Assembly (NCBI RefSeq): GCF_000235885.1
Contig: NZ_JH379419.1
Span: 1 to 41,501, forward strand
Direction: 5' to 3'
Source: Leyella stercorea DSM 18206
Lineage (GTDB): Bacteria; Bacteroidota; Bacteroidia; Bacteroidales; Bacteroidaceae
Length of the DNA: 41,501 nucleotides
The notes under the pieces were generated by a model. The model did not search any database. It was not told the DNA's origin and saw only the letters and a program-made list of their open reading frames with translations. Of the stretch, positions 8,622 to 16,284 are shown one piece after another (the stretch's first letter is position 1; the number at the start of each line of letters is the position of its first letter). A program made the translations under genes and the position numbers.

Positions 8622-8665
8622 ATAGAATATCTAGAACTTCTAGAATATCTAGAGTTTTCTATAAT
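8622..8665. repeat. 18-bp direct repeat in the operon gap
   Basis: The 95-bp gap between prfB and the membrane peptide gene holds two direct copies (8623-8640 and 8641-8658) starting TAGAATATCTAGA, with a weaker third copy. TCTAGA palindromes recur, so the transcript can form small hairpins here, possibly affecting expression of the two distal genes. Confidence 0.7.
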
Positions 8666-8683
8666 ATCTACAGCACACCTCTC

Positions 8684-9805
8684 TTATTCCTCCTCGCTCA
8701 CAGGGAACTCCATGAGATACGCCTTGATGAAGCCGTCTATCTTGCCATCCATCACACCATCAACATCAGTGGTTTGGAAGTTGGTGCGGTGGTCCTTCAC
8801 GCGGCGGTCGTCGAAGACGTAGCTGCGTATCTGACTGCCCCACTCTATCTTCTTCTTGCCTGCCTCTATTTTAGCTTGCGCCTCAAGACGTTTCTTCATG
8901 GCGCGGTCGTAGAGCTGCGACTTGAGGAGGCGCATAGCGTTGTTGCGGTTCTCGAGCTGTTTGCGGCTTTCGGTGTTCTCGATGAGGATTTCTTCTTCCT
9001 CACCGGTATCGGGGTCGGTGTACTGGTAGCGCAGGCGTACACCCGTCTCTACCTTGTTCACGTTCTGACCGCCTGCACCGCCTGAGCGGAAGAGGTCCCA
9101 ACTAACCTTCGACGGATCGACATATACTTCTATGGTGTCGTCGACAAGTGGTGACACGAACACCGAAGCGAACGATGTCATGCGCTTGCCCTGCGCGTTG
9201 AACGGCGACACACGCACGAGGCGGTGCACTCCGTTCTCGCTCTTGAGGAAACCGTAGGCGTACTCGCCGCCCTCTATCTCCATCGTAACGCTCTTGATAC
9301 CTGCCTCATCGCCCTCTTGAAGGTTGCTGATTGTCACCTTATGTCCGTGAGCCTCAGCCCAGCGCATATACATACGCATGAGCATCTGCGCCCAATCCTG
9401 ACTTTCCGTGCCACCTGCACCTGAATTAATCTTCATCACGCAGTCCATAGGGTCTTCCTTCTGGCGCAGCATGTTCATCAGTTCGAGGTCTTCGATGGCA
9501 GCGATGGCTTTGGCATAATCGTCGTCTACCTCCTCTTCGGTTACGAGTTCGTCTTTATGGAAGTCGAAGGCGAGCTGCAGCTCATCGGCAAGCTGACGCA
9601 CGTGAGCGTAGCCTTTTATCCAACGCTCCAGCGTCTTCACCTTCTTCATCTGTTCCTCAGCACGCTTCGGGTCTTCCCAAAAGTCGGGAGCCTGCGTGCG
9701 GAGCTGTTCTTCTTCGTATTCTACTTTCTTCTGGTCTATATTAAGATAGTGCTTGAGGGCATCGGTGCGCTCAAGCACATCTTTCAGTTGGTCGGAAGTG
9801 ATCAT
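8684..9805 (-). CDS. prfB: Peptide chain release factor 2
   Basis: Ends translation at UGA and UAA codons on the ribosome. RF2 features: stop-codon recognition tripeptide SPF (200-202) and the catalytic GGQ motif (245-247) in GGAGGQNVNKVETG; 373 residues is usual. Many bacteria regulate prfB by a +1 frameshift at an in-frame UGA near codon 26, following CUU. Here the equivalent place reads CTT AAT (codons 21-22) in one open frame, with no UGA and no Shine-Dalgarno-like stimulator, so that autoregulation is absent. The start ATG overlaps the stop of the upstream acyl-CoA ligase (TAATG), indicating coupled translation. Confidence 0.96.
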   Translation of the reverse strand: MITSDQLKDVLERTDALKHYLNIDQKKVEYEEEQLRTQAPDFWEDPKRAEEQMKKVKTLERWIKGYAHVRQLADELQLAFDFHKDELVTEEEVDDDYAKAIAAIEDLELMNMLRQKEDPMDCVMKINSGAGGTESQDWAQMLMRMYMRWAEAHGHKVTISNLQEGDEAGIKSVTMEIEGGEYAYGFLKSENGVHRLVRVSPFNAQGKRMTSFASVFVSPLVDDTIEVYVDPSKVSWDLFRSGGAGGQNVNKVETGVRLRYQYTDPDTGEEEEILIENTESRKQLENRNNAMRLLKSQLYDRAMKKRLEAQAKIEAGKKKIEWGSQIRSYVFDDRRVKDHRTNFQTTDVDGVMDGKIDGFIKAYLMEFPVSEEE

Positions 9806-11619
9806 TATTCTTCGTACATTTTTTCTATTTCCTGCTTGTAGTTCTTGTACACCACAGGGCGGCGTATCTTTAGCGTATTGGTGAGCTCGCCCGACTCCAA
9901 CGAGAAGTGGTGCGGGATGAGTGTGATGCGCTTCACCTGCTCGTAGTGTGCGAGCTGCTGCTGCAAGGTCTGTATGCGTGCGAGTATCATCTTGTTGACA
10001 CGCTCGTTGGCACAGAGGTCTTCGCGTGAGCTAAACTCGATACCGCGCTCCTTTGCCCACTCCTCTACGAGTCGGAATTCTGGCACGATGAGTGCCGATA
10101 CGAACTTGCGCTCGTTGGCAACCACTGCCACCTGGTCGATATACTTGTCGACGAGTATGAGCGACTCCACGAGTTGTGGTGCTACATACTTGCCGTTGGA
10201 TGTCTTGAAGAGGTCCTTGATGCGGTCGGTGAGGAAGAGCTCTCCGTCCTTTATGTATCCAGCGTCGCCTGTGCGGAAATAACCGTCCTCGGTGAATGCC
10301 TCCTTATTGGCTGCGTCGCGGTGATAGTAACCCTTAGTGATGGTCGGACCCTTGAGGAGCACCTCGTCGTTGTCGCCTATCTTCACGTCGATGCCCGGAA
10401 TCGGATAGCCTACGCCGCCGATTGTGTATGGCTTGTCGCTGCGGTCGCACGACACGGTGGCAAGACTCTCTGTGAGGCCGTAGCCCACAACCATGTTGAT
10501 GCCTACGGAGTGAACGAAGCGTTCTACTTCCGGTGCCACACGTGCACCTGCTGTTGGGAATATATTACTGTTCTCCAAGCCGAGCTGCTTGCGAACGAGT
10601 CGCAGAATTGTCTTGTCAACGAGTTTGTACTCCATAGCAAGCCATGGCGACGGACACTTGCGGCGGCTCTTGCAGTCGACGTTGTAGCGACGTCCCACCT
10701 CAAGCGCATGGCGGAAGAGTTTCTGCTGCAGCGGACCTGCACTTTCTATCTTCTCCAGCACTGCCTGATACACTTTCTCCCAGAAGCGTGGCACTGCCGA
10801 CATACACGTCGGATGTGTCTCGCGCATCGCCTGCTGTACCTCGTGTGGGTCGGTATTAATGATAATGTGTGCTCCGACCGAGAAGCTGAGGTATGTGAAG
10901 CCACGCTCGAAGATGTGCGTGACTGGCAGGAACTGCATTGTGCGGTCTTTATCGCTGATGTCTACCACAGCGGCATTAGCTGTGAGTGCTGCATCGTACT
11001 GACCGTATGTGAGCATGACACCCTTTGAATCGCCAGTTGTACCAGATGTGTAGAGGATGTTACAGAGGTCGTCCATCGATGCCTCGTTATACAACTGCTC
11101 CACTTCCGACTGGCGCGGCAAGCCTTCGCCGTGCTTCAGGAAGTCGTCGAAGTAGAGTGCTGCGGGGTCGTGTGTAGAGATGCGCACAGAGCGGTCGAAG
11201 ATGATGATGCGCTCCAGCGTATGGCAGAGTGCGAATATGCGGTGTGCCTTGTCGTACTGCTCCTGCTCGCCGACAAAGATGAAGCGCACCTGCGCATCGT
11301 TAATCATATATTGTATCTGCTGCTCAGAGGCTGTTGCATAGAACGGGATAGAGACAAGCTTCACGCCATAGGCACCGAAGTCGGTAATGAGGTACTGCAG
11401 ACAGTTCTGCGAGAACACAGCAATCTTGTCATGCGGCTTCGCACCAAGGTTGAGCAGAGCGTTGCTCGCTTGCTTTACCAACTGTGAGAAGCGGTTGTAA
11501 CTGGTCTTCTTCCAAACAGAAGAGCCAAAGCTTTTATAGGTGAACGCGGGACGTTCGCCGTATTTTTCCGCCAACTTGTGGGCGATTACCGAAAGGTGAC
11601 ATCTTGTTTGCATAAGCAT
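9805..11619 (-). CDS. Long-chain acyl-CoA synthetase (AMP-forming)
   Basis: Activates fatty acids to acyl-CoA using ATP, through an acyl-adenylate, for lipid synthesis or uptake. It belongs to the adenylate-forming FadD/ACSL-like family: P-loop-like motif YTSGTTGDSKG (190-200), GYGLTES (379-385), GYFRTGDAG (446-454) and the hinge DRIKDLFKTSNGKYV (465-479). At 604 residues it is full length. First gene of a four-gene minus-strand operon, with a well-formed promoter about 45-70 bases upstream. M3 is an alternative start. Acyl chain preference is unknown. Confidence 0.93.
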   Translation of the reverse strand: MLMQTRCHLSVIAHKLAEKYGERPAFTYKSFGSSVWKKTSYNRFSQLVKQASNALLNLGAKPHDKIAVFSQNCLQYLITDFGAYGVKLVSIPFYATASEQQIQYMINDAQVRFIFVGEQEQYDKAHRIFALCHTLERIIIFDRSVRISTHDPAALYFDDFLKHGEGLPRQSEVEQLYNEASMDDLCNILYTSGTTGDSKGVMLTYGQYDAALTANAAVVDISDKDRTMQFLPVTHIFERGFTYLSFSVGAHIIINTDPHEVQQAMRETHPTCMSAVPRFWEKVYQAVLEKIESAGPLQQKLFRHALEVGRRYNVDCKSRRKCPSPWLAMEYKLVDKTILRLVRKQLGLENSNIFPTAGARVAPEVERFVHSVGINMVVGYGLTESLATVSCDRSDKPYTIGGVGYPIPGIDVKIGDNDEVLLKGPTITKGYYHRDAANKEAFTEDGYFRTGDAGYIKDGELFLTDRIKDLFKTSNGKYVAPQLVESLILVDKYIDQVAVVANERKFVSALIVPEFRLVEEWAKERGIEFSSREDLCANERVNKMILARIQTLQQQLAHYEQVKRITLIPHHFSLESGELTNTLKIRRPVVYKNYKQEIEKMYEE

Positions 11620-11660
11620 TGTATTTAGTAAGACTGCTGCGTGCAGCCTATATGATTATG

Positions 11661-11691
11661 CAAAAATACGCTAAAAATAGGAAAGAACAAA
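11661..11691 (-). promoter_or_regulatory. Promoter of the acyl-CoA ligase-prfB operon
   Basis: Minus strand: TTTG (11691-11688), 19-bp spacer, TATTTTTG (11668-11661). Both elements match the Bacteroidetes consensus and spacing, 42 bases before the start codon. Confidence 0.65.
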
Positions 11692-11797
11692 AAAAACGAT
11701 AATATATTTTTTCAAAAGGAGACTTAACAATATGGAAATACAGAAGAATGTAGTGGAAGAATAGAAGAACAAGCAAGCAACAAGACTGATTAACAAA

Positions 11798-11842
11798 AAA
11801 GCAAATGCTTAACCAGCGTTTTGCCGGTTAAGCATTTGCTTT
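11798..11842 (-). terminator. Terminator of the SusCD-protease operon
   Basis: Perfect 17-bp inverted repeat (11798-11814 and 11826-11842) around an 11-base loop, 23 bases after the C10 protease stop codon. On the minus strand the stem runs into a T tract (11800-11795). Confidence 0.85.
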
Positions 11843-11865
11843 ATATACAATGTGAACTAAACTTT

Positions 11866-13533
11866 TTACTTCACAACCTTCTCGCCATTAACGATGTAGA
11901 GTCCCTTACCGAGCTTTGACACGTCGTTGCCAAGATAGCGTCCGTCAAGCGAGTAGACACCGCGTACAGCAGGTGTGGTGTTACCACTTGTCACTACACT
12001 CTCAATACCGGTCCAGCTACTGTCGCTATCCAACTCAAGCGACTCTATCTCACGGTTTTCATTGATAACCAAGATATAGCTATTATGGTCTACCTCATGG
12101 CTACGAATTGGCTGCCATGTCTCTTCTTCGTCGTCCTTAGCAGCAAGGAACACGCGATATTCGCCAGCAGGGAGTGCTGCTACAGAACCAGTAATGTCAT
12201 CTATCCAGAATCCCTTACTTGTATCCTGGCCATCCAGTCGCTGTCCTTTCTTTAGGAGATAAGCTTTACCTGTTTTGATATTGATAGCTCTAAGCTGAAT
12301 ATAGCCCGAGAATGGATCAATATCGGTATTAATCAAATAACCATCCAAGCTTGCGGTGATAGTCTTCTCATCATAGGTCATATCCAGTTTTCCACTCATG
12401 CAAATGAGCGAGCGTACAGAGCCCTGATAACGTGTATCAGTTGCAGTGCGCATCTCTACCATCTGCTGTCCATCGCTAAAACCGTTGAGACCTGCGATAT
12501 CGAAATATCCATTCTGGTCACCATTCCATCCCCAGTTGACATGCACTTCACCATCCTCATTGTAACCATCAAGAATGAAACAGTGACCACCAGTAGTATT
12601 ACTCTGACCACCATAAAGCACTGGACACTTGTCGTTGAGCTCGCGATAAACAATATTCATCCACTCTTCTACATTGAAGAACGAACGATTATAGCACTTT
12701 ATGTGCTTATTAAAGCCGAAATACTTGCGTAGCGCACGGCACGACTCATAGATGAAAGCACCCGAACCGCTGATTGTGTACTGCATACTCACGGCATAAC
12801 CACAGTGCTTCATGATAGTAGCTACAGCATTAGCCTGCTCTTCGGTATAAGAGCCATCCTTGTATTCGTTGAGCATCTTATCCCACTGATATGTAGTATT
12901 GCTAAAGTCAGCCTCAAGAGTCTGTGACGGTTCACCTGAACCAGGTGCAAAGTCGTAACGAACATCGCCCTCACCATGCACCGGATACTTGAAATAGTGC
13001 AAAATCATAGACATCGCGGTAGACACACATCCCGTAACATAATGCTTCTTTTTGCCCGTCTTCTTGTCGGTGTAGAGCGGAGTCATATTGTTGTATGGAG
13101 TATCCTGTCCCCAACGTGTGGTAAGCAATTCGCCTACGCTTGCTGCGTATTCAGGCGACGGTTTGGCTTCTTCCAGTTTACGTCCCTGCTGCTTTGCACG
13201 TTCGAGCGAAGCGTTCAGCGTTGTCATATACCAATCGAAGCCAGGGTTATTGTTTGTTGTAAACTGTGTCTCAGAGTAGCCAAACACGGGTTTAAACTGA
13301 TCGTCATTAGCAACTATGGCAAAGCCACCATTTTCGTAGCCAACAACTGTGAGTTGGGTGTTCTTTGCAAGTATGCGCAAAGGCTGAGCCGAGCGCACCT
13401 TGTGCATTGCAGAAGGCATCTTCGCAAGCGCAGCAGCGGCTGCCTGACGTATCTGAGCCTCCAAGCGCTCTGCAGCCGAAACTTGCAGTGCGGCTGAAGC
13501 AAGGAGAGCAATTGCGATAAATTTCTTTGTCAT
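11866..13533 (-). CDS. Secreted C10 cysteine protease with T9SS-like tail
   Basis: Extracellular papain-fold protease of family C10 (streptopain/SpeB, interpain-like). From M1 at 13533 it has 555 residues: signal peptide 1-20, a prodomain about 21-135 with the Spi-like strand GGFAIVANDDQFKPVFGYS, catalytic C169 in GCVSTAMSMILHY and H317 in GGHCFILDGYNEDG, followed by WGWNGDQNGYF. A beta-rich region follows, then the tail SLDGRYLG...KGLYIV, typical of Type 9 secretion C-terminal domains. A start at 13581 would add 16 residues before the signal peptide and is less likely. Last gene of the SusC operon, but preceded by a hairpin plus T tract that may limit its expression. Confidence 0.92.
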   Translation of the reverse strand: MTKKFIAIALLASAALQVSAAERLEAQIRQAAAAALAKMPSAMHKVRSAQPLRILAKNTQLTVVGYENGGFAIVANDDQFKPVFGYSETQFTTNNNPGFDWYMTTLNASLERAKQQGRKLEEAKPSPEYAASVGELLTTRWGQDTPYNNMTPLYTDKKTGKKKHYVTGCVSTAMSMILHYFKYPVHGEGDVRYDFAPGSGEPSQTLEADFSNTTYQWDKMLNEYKDGSYTEEQANAVATIMKHCGYAVSMQYTISGSGAFIYESCRALRKYFGFNKHIKCYNRSFFNVEEWMNIVYRELNDKCPVLYGGQSNTTGGHCFILDGYNEDGEVHVNWGWNGDQNGYFDIAGLNGFSDGQQMVEMRTATDTRYQGSVRSLICMSGKLDMTYDEKTITASLDGYLINTDIDPFSGYIQLRAINIKTGKAYLLKKGQRLDGQDTSKGFWIDDITGSVAALPAGEYRVFLAAKDDEEETWQPIRSHEVDHNSYILVINENREIESLELDSDSSWTGIESVVTSGNTTPAVRGVYSLDGRYLGNDVSKLGKGLYIVNGEKVVK

Positions 13534-13549
13534 ATCTTTGAATTGATTT

Positions 13550-13600
13550 AAAAAAAACACGAAGCGGATTGACGGAGTCATTAAAACCCCGACAATCCGC
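13550..13600 (-). terminator. Attenuator-like hairpin before the C10 protease
   Basis: Minus strand: GCGGATTG, an inner CGGGG/CTCCG pairing, then CAATCCGC (arms 13593-13600 and 13564-13571), followed after six bases by a run of eight T (13557-13550). It sits between the lipoprotein and protease genes and just ahead of the chosen protease start, so it may be a leaky terminator or a 5' stabiliser. Confidence 0.55.
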
Positions 13601-13646
13601 CCTATGAGTTTATGTTATGTGTAAATCACAATAACGAGTTTAAGTC

Positions 13647-14621
13647 TTATTTTCTCTGAAGCTTGAGGTTAACATAGGGAATGGACATGCCCGAAGCAGA
13701 GATATAGAGTACATCGTTAGGATTGAATGTTATCTCCTTCGAAACAGCGTTGTTCTCATCAACAGTGAACTTACCCTTAATCTCACCATCAGCCAACTTG
13801 TTATTCTTTACTACCTGCCAAGAGAACTCGTAGCCCTGGATTGAGTAAACAGTTTCCTCAGATGTACAGTTGAAATTCAGCTGACCGTTCTTTGTTGCCT
13901 CATCATACAAGTAGTTGAAGCTCCATGACAACGGCACTTCACTTCCTGTCAAAGCGAAATTGAACTTAGACGTATAAGCAAGCACCTGCTTACCGCGAAG
14001 TGGTGAATCATCATCAGCAATTACAGACAATGTAACGTCTGCCGTGTAATCCTTCACAACCGGAGTTCCGTCTTCATTCATCAACGGATTGCCTTCTTTG
14101 TCAAACTGCACCTCAGAGTAGCTCATCAACCAATCACCAGCAATGAGGTCATAAATTGTACGCTCATCGTTCTCGATTTTCACGTCAAGAGTATTCTTAG
14201 CACCCAACTTAGCACCTTCAACGCTGAGTGTGAAGCGCACCTTGCGGTCGCTATTCATAATCTTATCATCAATCACCTTCATCTCGAAGTTCATAACCTC
14301 ACTTGTAATAGTGTCGGTCTTCACAACAAGCGTTTTGGTTGTGATTGAATAGTCGCCCTCAGAGCCATTAACACTCTCCTTAGCTGCTGCTTCGCTGCCA
14401 CCATCAACGCCCTCTGCCTTGATGGTGAGACGAATCATACCATTACGCTTTCCGGTAATCTTAACAGGGAGCTTAATCAGTCCCTCGTTCTCCATTACTG
14501 TCATTGTAGTTTTTTCAAACTCCACGGCAGTAGTTGCATCTGTGTTGTAGGTTTCTTCATCACTACAAGCAGTGAAGAGTATGGCTGCAACCATCAGCAT
14601 GAACAATTTTATATATTTCAT
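13647..14621 (-). CDS. SusCD-associated surface lipoprotein
   Basis: Signal peptide with lipobox LFTACS (C19), so a lipoprotein probably on the outer membrane. Residues about 30-150 look like a Calx-beta-type beta sandwich (AVEFEKTTMTVMENEG, LPVKITGKRNGMIRLTI, then acidic KVIDDKIMNSDRKVRFTLSV). Residues about 155-324 form a second beta-rich domain that I do not recognise (AGDWLMSYSEVQFDKEG). It is third in the operon, 40 bases after susD, the place where SusE/SusF-like ligand-binding lipoproteins usually sit, so a surface role in capturing substrate is likely. The ligand is unknown. Confidence 0.8.
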   Translation of the reverse strand: MKYIKLFMLMVAAILFTACSDEETYNTDATTAVEFEKTTMTVMENEGLIKLPVKITGKRNGMIRLTIKAEGVDGGSEAAAKESVNGSEGDYSITTKTLVVKTDTITSEVMNFEMKVIDDKIMNSDRKVRFTLSVEGAKLGAKNTLDVKIENDERTIYDLIAGDWLMSYSEVQFDKEGNPLMNEDGTPVVKDYTADVTLSVIADDDSPLRGKQVLAYTSKFNFALTGSEVPLSWSFNYLYDEATKNGQLNFNCTSEETVYSIQGYEFSWQVVKNNKLADGEIKGKFTVDENNAVSKEITFNPNDVLYISASGMSIPYVNLKLQRK

Positions 14622-14661
14622 ATTTGTTCTGTTTTAAAATGTTACGTATTCGTTTTATGAA

Positions 14662-16254
14662 TTAGTAGCCAGGGTTCTGCTTCAACTTCTTATTTACCTC
14701 AACCTCGTCCTTCGGGATTGGCCAAAGCATACGATAGTCTGTTGCAGCAATGTTGAGATCGGTTGTGTTAGAACCAGGGTTGCTACAGAGGTCGCGCTGC
14801 TGTGGTACGCCACGCTTTACGCCCATGCCGTAACGCTTGAGATCCTTGAAGCGGAAGCCCTCACCTACGAACTCGCGTGCGCGTTCATCCTTTACATCAG
14901 AAAGAAGAGTTGCAGCATCTGTATATGTAACAGCCTTGAAGCCTGAGATACGCTTCTTGCGGAAGTCGTTCAGATACTTGGCAGCCTTTGTCAGGTCATG
15001 TGTAGGAGCGAGTGCATAAGCTTCAGCTGCGATGAGATACATCTCAGGCAAGCGGAACACCTTCGGCATGTGAGAGAATTCTGCCGACTCGTCCTTACTT
15101 GTCATGAGCCAAAGGATACCCTCCTTGTTAAACTTATTGAGACACTGTACACGACCAGCAGCACCAGTAGATGTAACCACACTAACCTCTGTAAAGAATA
15201 CAGAACGGCGGTAGTCCTTTGCATCGTAGAGGTTCAACAAATCCTTTGTCGGGATATAGTCCGGTGTCGAGCCAATCTGCTTCGGGAGATAAACACCACC
15301 GGTAGCGCTCGGCAGGTCAGATGTTGAAGATGAGACAAGGGTAAAGAGCGACTCCGAAGTACCATTATACTTCTTGTCATACTGGAACTGCATACCATCA
15401 TAGTACCACTCGTTGACAAGCTGAGATGCAGAAGAACAAAGTGCATACTTTGCAGTAGTGTTCTTGATAACAAGTTCAGCCTCCTTATATGCCGTCACGT
15501 AATCCTTCTTATTCAGAGCTACACGTGCACGAAGAGCGTGGATACAGTCGAGAGTTACATACTCAGAGCGGTATATACCAGTTGTTGTAACATACTGCAT
15601 AGCCTTGTCGAGGTCATCGTTAACCTGCTTGTACGACTCTTCAAGTGTGTTACGTCCAGGATATGATGCAGGGTTAAAGTTCTCGCTAAAATGCAAATTG
15701 TATGACGCGCCAAGGTCTGGCTGTGTTGCATTTGTTTCGCTATATGCGGGACTATAGTACTCCAAAAGACCGAAGATAGCATAAGCACGCATGAAGTAAG
15801 CATCGCCTAACGCTGCATGTGCAATCTTAAGACCTTCAGTGCCTTTCACGTTGTCACCGTTAGGGAAAAGGTCGGGCTTTTCCTCTGGCTTAGCCTTTGC
15901 ATAACCATCGATGATGAAGTTAGCCTGCGAAATGAGCCCCTGATAGCCTCCATACACACTTGAGAACGATCCTGTCTGTGTTGTAAAATCCCAACGATAC
16001 ATGTCACCGAGCGTGTTTGAGAAACCAGCCATAGCATTGAACTGGTCAGACTGCACATCGGTAGAGTTGATGAAGCTATTACCGCTTACGCAGCCCTTGA
16101 GTGCTGCATAAAGTGTGGCACGCGCAGCGTTGAAGCTGGAAGGAGTCTCAAGTGCCGAATCGGTAGGCAGGTAGCCTACTGGTTCGATGTCGAGCTCGCA
16201 AGAAGTAGTCATAAGACCAACTGCAAGTGCCAATGTCAAATATATTTTTTTCAT
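14662..16254 (-). CDS. SusD/RagB-family nutrient-binding lipoprotein
   Basis: Surface lipoprotein that caps a SusC barrel and delivers ligand to it. Signal peptide ends in LMTTSC (C19); 530 residues is the usual size. SusD/RagB character is clear from the N-terminus ELDIEPVGYLPTDSAL, helical repeats with GDAYFMRAYAIFGLLEYY, and the C-terminal block ERAREFVGEGFRFKDLKRYG ending in MLWPIPKDEV..NPGY. It lies 30 bases after the SusC gene. Because the operon ends with a secreted protease rather than a glycosidase, the ligand may be a peptide, as with RagAB; that part is inference. Confidence 0.95.
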   Translation of the reverse strand: MKKIYLTLALAVGLMTTSCELDIEPVGYLPTDSALETPSSFNAARATLYAALKGCVSGNSFINSTDVQSDQFNAMAGFSNTLGDMYRWDFTTQTGSFSSVYGGYQGLISQANFIIDGYAKAKPEEKPDLFPNGDNVKGTEGLKIAHAALGDAYFMRAYAIFGLLEYYSPAYSETNATQPDLGASYNLHFSENFNPASYPGRNTLEESYKQVNDDLDKAMQYVTTTGIYRSEYVTLDCIHALRARVALNKKDYVTAYKEAELVIKNTTAKYALCSSASQLVNEWYYDGMQFQYDKKYNGTSESLFTLVSSSTSDLPSATGGVYLPKQIGSTPDYIPTKDLLNLYDAKDYRRSVFFTEVSVVTSTGAAGRVQCLNKFNKEGILWLMTSKDESAEFSHMPKVFRLPEMYLIAAEAYALAPTHDLTKAAKYLNDFRKKRISGFKAVTYTDAATLLSDVKDERAREFVGEGFRFKDLKRYGMGVKRGVPQQRDLCSNPGSNTTDLNIAATDYRMLWPIPKDEVEVNKKLKQNPGY

Positions 16255-16284
16255 ATACTTTATCTCCTTATTATATGTGATATA

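Noticed and set aside
13534..13581. Earlier start for the C10 protease
   Set aside because: It adds 16 residues before a complete signal peptide and lies inside the hairpin region.
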